64,000 nucleotides of DNA, taken from assembly GCA_037043455.1 (NCBI GenBank), contig JAWPHD010005553.1, forward strand, positions 1-64,000, given 5' to 3'. Source of the stretch: Cyrtodaria siliqua (taxonomy: Eukaryota > Mollusca > Bivalvia > Adapedonta > Hiatellidae). The notes under the pieces were generated by a model. It was not told the origin of the DNA. It worked only from the letters and a program-made list of their open reading frames with translations, and did not search any database. The position numbers and the translations under genes are program-made. Shown one piece after another: positions 55,525 to 64,000 of the stretch (positions are counted from its first letter, which is position 1; every line of letters begins with the position of its first letter).

Positions 55525-57938
55525 TGTTAAAGGTACACACGGCAATCTTGTTTATTTTTTAACTCACAGTATGGTTGTATCCCATTTTTAGCTCTACTGG
55601 CCAAAGGCCAGGCGAGCTGATGGGATCGCTTTTCGTCAGTCATCTGTCCGTCTGTTAGCAATTTTATAAAATCGACATCTATTCCGAAACCGCTTAAAGG
55701 ATTTTGATGAAACTTCATCACAATGTTACTTGGGAGGGCCCCTCTCAGATTTGTGTTTTTCATGGCCGCCAGTCATCCAAGATGGCCGCCATGGCTAAAA
55801 GTAGGTCAAACTTAGGAAATTTTCAAACGACATCTCCTCCGAAACCACTTATTCCATTCTTGTGAAATATCATAAACATGTTCCTTGGGTTGGCCTCTAT
55901 CAAGTTTGTGTTTTCCGTTATCGTCGAATAATCAAAATGGCCGCAACAGCGACCCAACGTTTACATAGAGTTTTATAGGAAAACATTAAAAATGACATCT
56001 TCTCTGAAACCGCTTGAAGGATTTTGATTACACTTAAATCACAATGATCTTTGGGATAGTCGCTCTCAGATTTGTGTTTTTTGCGCCTGCCAGTCATCCA
56101 AGATGGCCGCCATGGCTAAAACTAGGTCAAATTTAAGGAAATTTCAAACAATATCTCCTCCAAAACCACTTATACCATTCTTGTGAAATATCATATACAA
56201 GTTTCTTGGGTTGGCCTCTATCAAGTTTGTGTTTTTCTTTATCGTCGAATAATCAAAATGGCCACCACGGCGACCCAAAGTTCACATAAAGTTATATAGG
56301 AGAAGGGTAAAAACAAAAATAAATCCGGGCTAGGACAACTTCTTCCCGACGAATGGGTCTACTAGAAGAACGCCATTCTCCAAGTAACGGTTTAATTGAA
56401 TGGAGTTTATTGTTAACTGACAAATCCCAAACGGCTTGCCAAGAGTTACGAATATATGTGTTAATACAACTTTTAAAATCAGTATAAGGTAATTTGGTGT
56501 TAGATATATGTAAACCTAATGCTGCCTTAGCAGCACTATCAGCTCTATCATTATCACGTATTCCTACATGGCTTGGAAGCCAGCAGAAAATAATAACATT
56601 ATCAACTATAAGAGAATTGTACTTTTCTAAAAGTTGAAGCACAACTGGAATATCATGTTTCATATTACCCAGTGCTTATAGAGATGAAAGAGAATCAGAA
56701 AAGATTACGAAATGGTCATCATCAGATTCCTGAATAAAACTTAAGGCAAGTTCAATTGCTTTAAGTTCAGCTGAGAACATAGAGGCCTTGTCAGGCAGGC
56801 GGCTCTTTATGCTATGTTTGTGAACAACAGCTACTGCAGCTACCTTGTCTCCATCTTTAGAACCATCTGTATATATATGTTGAAAGTTACTGTATTTCGA
56901 TTTAATTTCATTAAATTTGCTTTAAAAGATAGTAGGATCTGTAATGGATTTGTTATTATTACAAAGATCAAAAATAATTTTTGGAGTTTCCAATGTCCAC
57001 GGTGGAATTTGTGGTACTTTGTACATGGGATAGACCCTCTCAGATTTGTGTTTTTTGCAGCTGCCAGTCATCCAAGATGGCCACCATGGCTAAAACTAGG
57101 TCAAATTCAAGGAAATTTCAAACAATATCTCCTCCAAAACCACTTATTCCATTCTTGTGAAATATCATATACATGTTCCATGGGTAAGCCTCTATCAAGT
57201 TTGTGTTTTTCATTATCATCGAATATTCAAAATGACCGCCACGGCGATCCAAAGTTTACACATAGTTATATAGGAAAAGGCTAAAAATAAAAAAATTTCT
57301 GAAACCGCTTGAAGGATTTTGATGAAACTTATTCACAATGATCTTTGGGTTAGTCCCCCTCGGATTTTTGTTTTTTGGGACCTCCAGTCATCCATGATGG
57401 CCACCATGGCTAAACTTAGGTCAAATTTAAGGACATATTACCACTTATTCCATTATAGTTAAATATCATAAACATGTTCCTGTTGTTGGCCTCTATCAAG
57501 TGTGTGTTTTTCGTTGTCGTCAAATATTCAAAATGGCCACCATGATAACCCAAAGTTTACATAGAGTTATATATAGGAAACATGTTTCTTGGGTTGGCCT
57601 CTATCATGTTTATGTTTTTGAATCACATCATACCAGTAGAGCATCTACAGGCCCACTTGGCCCTCTTGTTCTACATACATTTGTAACTTGCATTTTTGCA
57701 ATCATTACTTGAATAGTTCAAAGCAAATTGTTTTTTGCAAATTACTAACTGTTGATTATGTTTCACTAATAATACATTAAAATCTACAGTAGAATAATAA
57801 AGAAAAATTGAAAACCCAACATTTTCTTTTATATATGCAAGCAAGTTTAAAATAAAAATGATACTGAATTAATAAATAGAGATGCTTGTTTCAATTTTTA
57901 ATAAAAATGTCAAGATTGCCGTGTGTCCCTTTAAAGGG
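55525..57938. mobile_element. 2.4-kb composite TTAA-bounded element
   Basis: TTAAAGGTACACACGGCAAT then CTTG at 55525 is inverted at 57909-57938 (CAAGATTGCCGTGTGTCCC, TTTAA), a ~25-bp TIR. Nested inside is a dispersed unit running from TTAGCTCTACTGGCC (55589) to GGCCCTCTTGTT (57659-57670), with about four internal copies of a ~270-320-bp repeat (AGTCATCCAAGATGGCCGCC, AAACCACTTATTCCATTCTT, TCTATCAAGTTTGTGTTTTT). A LINE fragment interrupts the array. The right end of the same TIR family is present alone at 21.7 kb. Confidence 0.8.
56316..57032 (-). pseudogene. LINE fragment: RNase H domain of a non-LTR retrotransposon
   Basis: The minus frame reads PQIPPWTLETPKIIFDL (a post-RT linker), then YTDGSKDGDKVAAVAVV (first catalytic Asp), MFSAELKAIELAL (Glu), VIFSDSLSSL (Asp) and FCWLPSHVGIRDNDRADSAA (His and last Asp), the complete D-E-D-D RNase H set. 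Two in-frame stops (56924-56922 and 56678-56676) break it. It ends abruptly at RREEVVLARI, before the C-terminal zinc knuckle. Jockey/I-type LINEs encode this domain after the reverse transcriptase. Both ends abut the repeat array, and about 70 bp of array is missing at the junction. Confidence 0.9.
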
Positions 57939-57947
57939 TAGGCATAT

Positions 57948-58326
57948 GCTTACAGTGCCTAATAGCAGCTACACCCCTGATAAATAGTTGCTTACAGTGC
58001 CTAATAGCAGCTACACCCCTGATAAATAGTTGCTTACAGTGCCTAATAGCAGCTACACCCCTGATAAATAGTTGCTTACAGTGCCTAATAGCAGCTACTC
58101 CCCTGATAAATAGTTGCTTACAGTGCCTAATAGCAGCTACACCCCTGATAAATAGTTGCTTACAGTGCCTAATAGCAGCTACACCCCTGATAAATAGTTG
58201 CTTACAGTGCCTAATACCAGCTACACCCCTGATAAATAGTTGCTTACAGTGCCTAATACCAGCTACACCCCTGATAAATAGTTGATTACAGTGCCTAACA
58301 CAAGCTACACCCCTGATAAATAGTTG
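57948..58326. repeat. 42-bp tandem repeat, nine copies
   Basis: GCTTACAGTGCCTAATAGCA followed by GCTACACCCCTGATAAATAG and TT recurs exactly every 42 bp from 57948. The last three copies carry TACCAG or CACAAG variants and GATTACAG. It starts 10 bp after the TIR of the composite element. Confidence 0.97.
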
Positions 58327-59640
58327 ATATTATACACAATAAAATAAACTATGTATTTAATCATGCCTAGTTAAGATTTTTTTATGATCAAGATTGAAAT
58401 TGGTTGTATTAACCGTAAACAAAGGTGCCGCAGCCATAGTGAAACAAATGGGCATTGTTGTCAATACAGACGTCGGTGAAATGCGAAACAAAAACTCTTT
58501 GTCAAAAATAACAATTCATGCAAACAATTACTTTTGATAAATCAAATAGCACTTTGACAGTTTTGAAATAAAAAGCTGATATCCTGGTCAGTTTTTAATA
58601 AAACTTGTTTTTAAACCTCCTAAAATAAGACCAATATTCATTTAAAATAGAGATAAAAAAAAAAAGAGTAAATTCCTGACAAAGTCCACAAAACAGAATG
58701 GTATTGGGCCGACCATAAAAAAAGTTGGCTTGCTGTTTCCCTACCTACCCACGGAAAAAGGGCCCTACACAAAGCTTTTTATAGCAATTCTTTAACATTA
58801 TTTTTTTTGTTGCTATCTTTAGCATATTTTCTTTTAATTTCTAAAGGTGTTTACTGTCCCTGGCAAAAAAATAAAAATCACCCACTTTACCTACCCATTT
58901 ATGAAATCCTGGGTCGGGAAATAGCAAATTATATTTTTTTTAAGGATGGCCTTGGCAGTTTGTGAGATTATGAAAAATTTAATGGACATACATTATGACC
59001 CGGAAAAACAAAGTTTGAAAATGAGTAGTGAATAGGTCCAGCAATGTTTCTATTTGCAACACAACTGGGAAAAAAGTTTATAAAATGCAACTGATATGTG
59101 TAAGACAAGTAGTTATTTATATATATGTTTAACTATCTTTGATTGTGTTTTATCTTGTACATAATAAAAGAAAAAAGAAAATAATAAGAAAATAAAGAAA
59201 AAAGAAATCATACCCTGCATAAACATACTTTACATGTACAGATTGGCTGCAAAGGTTACATGAAGCAGCAAATATTGATAGATCTAGGGATGATGTGTTG
59301 ACGATGCATATCTACTACAAAACTTGGTATTTTATTCTAGGGTACAACTACTCGAACAGATATACTCGTATCTGGGCCTTTTTACCAGTTTTTCGAAAGT
59401 AAGTAAGTTTAAAAAATGGGGAATTCTGCAGGATTTTAAAATTTTGGTGGGGAAGCAGCCTTATACAGGCCGCTGCAAAGAGGGATAAGGCCATGTATAT
59501 ATCCCGTTGTTATGGGTTTTCCACGAATCTATTAATTAATCTAATTGTAGATTACACAAAAAAATGTATTCAAATTCGAAAAAGTTTCACTAGAACTAAA
59601 AAATATATCACAAAACGTTCATGAAATAAAAATTGAATGT
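58327..59640. other. Upstream of STPG2, no gene seen
   Basis: AT-rich. Degenerate CCCTACCTACCCACGG and CCTACCCATTTATGAAATCC stretches (58738, 58888) are relics of the CCGACCC/CTACC repeat family seen at 46 and 52 kb. Confidence 0.45.
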
Positions 59641-59644
59641 ATTC

Positions 59645-59795
59645 TGCATGTTGTTTTACGTCATTTTCAACACATGTAAGGTTATATAAGACGGTTGATT
59701 TTTGTGGTGGAGGCAGACTACACACTTTTCCTGGGTAGAATCAGTACTGTACACCTCCCGCCATCCGTAAGAATTGAACGTATTCGATCTTATTA
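59645..59795 (-). repeat. SINE-A copy, 5' truncated
   Basis: Matches 9850-9985 (TTTTCAACACATGTAAGGTT, ACACCTCCCGCCATCC). The tRNA-like head is missing, as expected for a 5'-truncated retrocopy on the minus strand. Confidence 0.75.
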
Positions 59796-60405
59796 TGTTA
59801 AACATAATGGAGGGTACCCATTGTGCATGTCTGATGAATCCAGTGTGGATTTTTTGGGGTCACCTTACTACCAGTAGACTTCATTCGGATCATGTATTAA
59901 AAAGTTATAATTATGTATGCAAATGACATAAATTATAGCCAATTTTAATTGCTAAGCAGGTTCTTAGGCCATAATTAAAAGTATGTTTGTTTGCCTGAAC
60001 ATGACAGGTCAAGAAAAAAAAATTAAATCCTAATTCTACTCCGAGAAGAGAAATTGTTCCACTCCTAAAATCCCTCCATGTTGTCAGCTGATAGTGGAGT
60101 TATTTCATGAGTGGACTATGAATACCTTCACCGTGTGCGAGAATATCACGGGAATTTAAATAATATGCAAAATGACAATATGGCGGATATAGTAAATAAA
60201 CGTGTACTTAAAAACATAAATGTTTGTTGTTGTTGTTGTATATTCATTTGCCAATATAACACTGGCTATGGTCACTATGTGCTTCTTCAATTACAATTAC
60301 TTTCACTTTGTACTAACACTTTTGTGTGTTGATGTTGAGCAAGTTTAAATAATTAATTATGGACAATGAGTCTTCGAGAATTTCTTAGGAATACTCCAAA
60401 TGCCA

Positions 60406-60910
60406 TTCTAATCTCCATGTTTGTTATGATATACGTCCAGACTGTCTCTTGCTATAATATGTTCAACTGTATTTTCAAGCTGTGTTCTTTCTTTAGTAAA
60501 TCTGCCACAATCATAAAAATAGTGTTCAATACCGGTAGTTTCTTTCACCTTACAAAATTCACATAGCTCTGACTTTTCAGGGTCTATTTTACTCATATAA
60601 TGGTTCAGCTTTGTGACACCACTGATTAACTGATTGATGATCACTGTTACTTCTCTTTCTTCGCCAACTATCTTCCTTTTCTTTATATTTACTTTTGGAA
60701 TAATCTCTTGAATTTTTCCTGATGTAGATGAATTTTCAAAAGAACGTTGCCACTTTTCTTCTAACCCTTTTTTCATAATAAGCTGATGATCTCTCTACGA
60801 TCTGCTACGCCTTTATAAAAGTCTTCTTTCTTGTGTATCATTTCTTTAAATGTTTTATTTTTTCACTACAATCGATAAAGATAGGTAGGCCACATGTTTT
60901 GACATTCCCT
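60406..60910 (-). pseudogene. LINE fragment: C-terminal zinc-knuckle region
   Basis: The minus frame from 60776 to 60408 encodes VIINQLISGVTKLNHYMSKI, then CEFCKVKETTGIEHYFYDC, a C-x2-C-x9-H-x4-C knuckle, then GRFTKERTQLENTVEHI. This is the conserved C terminus that follows RNase H in Jockey/I-type non-LTR retrotransposons. More N-terminal remnants (GLPIFIDCSEKIKHLK; EDFYKGVADRREIISL) lie upstream to about 60910 in shifted frames. It overlaps in homology with the end of the 56.3-kb fragment, so the two come from different elements. Confidence 0.8.
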
Positions 60911-61099
60911 CGATTTTTGTCTGCTAAAAACACTAAAAGATGAACTCTAAAGTAAAAAATACTTTGAAAACCATTGGTCCGGACCCCCACAGTCATGAAC
61001 AGTGCCAAACAAAGGTGCACATGTCCTCTTCGTGAATATATTAGATTTATTACAATCAAGGGTCGCACTAAAGAGCCCAAGGGGGTTAAAGGACCCAAG

Positions 61100-61340
61100 G
61101 GGTGGGCAGATTTTTTTTTATTATTATTTTTTTTTTTTTTTTTACTTTTTGCAATTTTTCAAAAATATTTGTTTTTACTGAACATCTTATGAAAACAATG
61201 TATTTTTCTAATGAAATAAATTCTACTTTGATTTTTTCAAAATTTCAAAAACATGCGGCCTACCTAATAAAGATGCAGTTTTATCATTGCAACTTGATAT
61301 AATAACTTAATAAGATATATTTGTTAGGCTAAATTATCGT
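61100..61340. other. T-rich non-coding stretch
   Basis: Long T runs at 61111-61150; no gene. Confidence 0.5.
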
Positions 61341-61344
61341 AAAA

Positions 61345-62165
61345 AATCGACCAGACGCTGCAAACATCTTTGAAATATCTTGGCGTGGATATATCAACTG
61401 ACATGAGCTGGAACGTCAACATTTCCAGGATCTCTACAACTGCAAATAAAACACTTGGCTTTCTAAAAAGAAATATCACCACTAAAAACCAACAGGTCCG
61501 TCAGCTTGCCTATAAAACTCTAGTGCGTCCACAAGTGGAATATTCATCAACAGTCTGGAGTCCTTATACAATCACCAACATTAATAAAATCGAAATGACC
61601 CAGAGACAGGCCATCAGATGGGTAAGGCATGACTTCTCGCCTTTCTCAAGTGTCACTGCTATGCAGGAAAGTCTGGGCTGGAGAACGCTTGAATACAGGA
61701 GACTTGATGCAAGACTTGTTATGTTCTTTAAAATCTACCATGGTCATGTTGCTATTAATTTGCCTAATTATATTCAGAAAACCCTCAGAATGACAAAATC
61801 AATGCACCAGTTAAGCTTTAGGCAGATCCAAGTCTCCAAAGACTATCAGAAATATTCCTTTTTTCCACATTCGATTGTGCTCTGGAATCAACTGCCAAGT
61901 CACAATGTAACCATCCCAGGCCCTGATCTTGATTCATTCAAGCAGGCTGTGGCTACAATCTAGTACTAGGCCAGCGCATTGTTTTTATCTTCCACTTTTT
62001 AGTCTCACTAACCTAACCTAACACATTTTATTTCCTTTTTCACTATTGATAATAAAACCCTTTATTGTCAATTTTTATCCCCTCACTTCTTACTAACGGC
62101 GTGCTCTCATTCCTGCCTGTAACACTTGAAAAAGGAGTCGACAGTACAACATAGATAGATAGAAA
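61345..62165 (+). mobile_element. 5'-truncated non-LTR retrotransposon (LINE) with 3' end
   Basis: It contains the reverse-transcriptase C-terminal frame (61352-61963) and a 3'UTR running to a (TAGA)n-like end, ATAGATAGATAGAAAG, at about 62151-62166. A 5'-truncated copy with a short 3' microsatellite fits CR1/L2-type retrotransposition. No flanking duplication could be fixed by eye. Confidence 0.82.
61370..61963 (+). pseudogene. Reverse transcriptase C-terminal fragment (LINE)
   Basis: A 197-codon frame, MKYLGVDISTDMSWNVNISR..., carries the hallmark blocks downstream of the RT catalytic core: KYLGV near the start, KTLGFLKRN, LAYKTLVRPQVEYSSTVWSP and QRQAIRWV. Then LGWRTLEYRRLDARLVMFFK and the terminal LWNQLP follow. 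The YADD catalytic motif and the endonuclease are missing, so it is inactive, but the frame has no stop or shift, suggesting a fairly recent insertion. The true frame extends a few codons upstream of the Met (LQTSLKYLGV). Confidence 0.93.
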
Positions 62166-62169
62166 GTTC

Positions 62170-63640
62170 ATGCCCTAGTTTTCTAGTAATCCCCCGTTTT
62201 CATTATAGGGGTTCCTCTGACTCTAAAAAATAAAATAAAAACTTTTAGGGTCTGTCCCTAGAAGGCTCGGATTAAGTCTAAAGTCAACAGGTGAAAAGTT
62301 GTAGACTAGTTTTTAAGCGTGATTTTTATTCAGAATATGGGTTTACCTGTAATTAGACGGTTTTATGTCATAATACGGGCGAAAATCTAGAAAATTTTAA
62401 GATGGCTTGGTCGTTGCCATGGTTCAAAATGGCGCTGATATGTTGAGAACAGTTTTTGATATTTTACGCCATATTAAAACTAATTTCTATTTACCGTAAG
62501 TTATCGTCAAAACCAAGCATACTGTGTTTAACACAGGTACATTAATATGTATTAAAATACTTAAAGAATAAAAAAACGAGAGTTAATAAATTGATTAGCC
62601 TGGTTCTCTGGCCTCCCACAATGCTTTGCACTGCAAGGGAACCAGGCTATAACTTGATTTGTCGTAAACCACCGCGAAATATGACAAGTTCCACTTACGG
62701 TAATCACAAAATAAACAAAAAATTGATAACTTTAATATGTAATTATTTTTAAAATAGCCAATATCTCAAAAGAAATTGACGATTTCGAGGTAGATTATTG
62801 CATAAGTATACATCTGTTATATAAGGGGCAGGTCTATAAATAGTGTATGATGTGTTGATATTTATTACTAAATATTAGATCGGGATTCGGCATGACGTTA
62901 TGTAAATTATTACGACTATGAGACAAAGTCCAGTATAAGTTATATTGTTAACATACAATGCATTAGGTAGTAAAGGATCACTCGTGTTAAAAGCGTAAAT
63001 TTAAAACTAAAGGACTTTTTCAAGAGCGTTTCTTACTGGATTCTGCTCTCTCAGTCTCAGTAATATGATAACCAACATTATTATGAACTATGCCTTATAT
63101 GTGTGCTAGCTGAGCGTTGAAAATCTGCCATTTTGCCTGTTTACAGGATCATTGTCCCTAAATTTTAAAACTTCAAATCATGGATGTTTTGATGATCAGG
63201 CCTGAGCATTTTACACCGAATTGTAGTAAAAAAACATCTGTTACACCTTGTTTCATTTTAAGGGTATTTATTTATTCCTTATAAAAACTCACATCCTTCA
63301 GGCAGTAACGGATCACTTTTTTTGATAGGTGTTACACCAGGGAGTAAGTATACAGGGAGGAGAAACGGATCGTTTTGCCGCTTTATGTTGTCGCGCGTGT
63401 TTCACTACTGCGTGAAAATTACTTCTTCCGGTTGTTTCGCACGTGTGTGAAAAACAGCAAATTCTTATAAATTATTACACTTACATACTCAATAAAGGTG
63501 CAAAATGTAAACATAAGTATTATTTATTCACATTGTGCCTTCTGATACAGAGCGTGTATTTGTTTGCATGTTTAAAAGCACATTTTACCAGACGGTTCCA
63601 TGTAACAAAGATGGCGCCACTCTACGCCAAATAAAAAATG
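62170..63640. other. No gene seen; one short hairpin
   Basis: GCCTGGTTCTCTGGCC at 62599 and GGGAACCAGGC at 62638 form a small hairpin around CAATGCTTTGCACTGCAA. The remainder is unassigned. Confidence 0.45.
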
Positions 63641-63645
63641 GTGAC

Positions 63646-64000
63646 AGTGTATAGCTATTGCAAATGAGATATGAGACTACGGGTTATTTAGGCATTAAAA
63701 ATGACAAAAAGTAAATAGTAGACATACTTATCTTTGTCAAGAAGGTATTTCATGGTGGTGATTATAAGACAAAGCCTAAAAAGAGGTGATGAAAATGTGC
63801 CTTTTGAGATATCAGCTAAATTTTTAATTTTTCTAATTAAAAATAGTGTGGAGCTATTGCAAACGAGATACGAAGTATGGGTTATATTAGGCATTACTAA
63901 TAACAAAAAGTGAATAGTAGACATATTTATCTTTGTCAAGAAGGTAATTTCGTGATGCTGATTATAACAGAAAGCCGTAAAAAAAGGGTTGTAAAACTGC
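63646..64000. repeat. ~199-bp tandem duplication at window edge
   Basis: GCTATTGCAAATGAGATA at 63654 recurs as GCTATTGCAAACGAGATA at 63853, and AGTAGACATACTTATCTTTG with TCAAGAAGGTA recurs likewise. The second copy runs off the window, so the array may continue. Confidence 0.9.

Noticed and set aside
56814..57284. 156-codon plus-strand open frame
   Set aside because: Antisense to the LINE RNase H fragment and running into the adjacent repeat array; no domain.
60366..60566. Plus-strand 66-codon frame
   Set aside because: Antisense to the LINE zinc-knuckle fragment.

Overview
This is eukaryotic nuclear DNA from a repeat-rich, AT-rich animal genome. Simple repeats, tRNA-derived SINEs with a shared GGGCAAGACACTTT-type tail, TTAA- and TA-flanked MITEs, and dispersed units ending in AAGAGGGCC or CCAGTAGAGC together suggest a marine mollusc, probably a bivalve. 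That assignment is inference from repeat style plus one conserved gene. No prokaryotic operon, CRISPR array or rRNA is present.

One protein-coding gene is convincing. It lies on the minus strand and enters the window from its 5' side: an orthologue of STPG2 (sperm-tail PG-rich repeat protein 2, SHIPPO-repeat family). Eight coding exons were read by eye: 55136-55025, 54073-53952, 50736-50587, 49279-49115, 43066-42830, 32763-32650, 31700-31541 and 22046-21793. All have GT-AG borders and compatible phases, giving 438 continuous codons. The ATG has an in-frame stop 21 nt upstream and a likely 5'UTR acceptor. The last exon ends on an open donor, so the 3' end is either unrecognised in 1-21792 or outside the window. 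An isolated plus-strand open segment at 3899-4147 and a minus-strand one at 2358-2470 are weak exon candidates.

The rest is intronic or intergenic and dominated by repeats. From left to right: a 30-bp minisatellite with a 67-bp higher-order unit (1-2 kb); a deleted mariner with 33-bp TIRs (4.58-5.38 kb); SINEs and a MITE family with CATTACGTGGTCC termini (10.4, 12.7, 15.3, 42.4 and 44.7 kb); a hAT-type MITE with a perfect 8-bp target duplication (13.4 kb); a 53-bp satellite (16.9 kb) and a 34-bp one (19.0 kb); an element whose inner terminal repeat was amplified (21 kb); a nested hAT insertion in a TA-flanked MITE (30-31.4 kb); partial tandem copies of STPG2 exon 6 (32.7-33.0 kb); back-to-back 62/63-bp and 46/47-bp satellites (35-37.9 kb); two TTAA-flanked elements carrying tRNA-like promoters (49.4-50.3 kb); a 173-bp near-perfect hairpin (52.6 kb); a 2.4-kb composite element holding a LINE RNase H fragment (55.5-57.9 kb); and two further LINE fragments (60.4-62.2 kb).

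The window shows one ciliary/sperm-flagellar gene with large introns filled by transposons and satellites. I did not find a convincing novel multi-gene system. The most notable observations are the structural ones listed in the findings.
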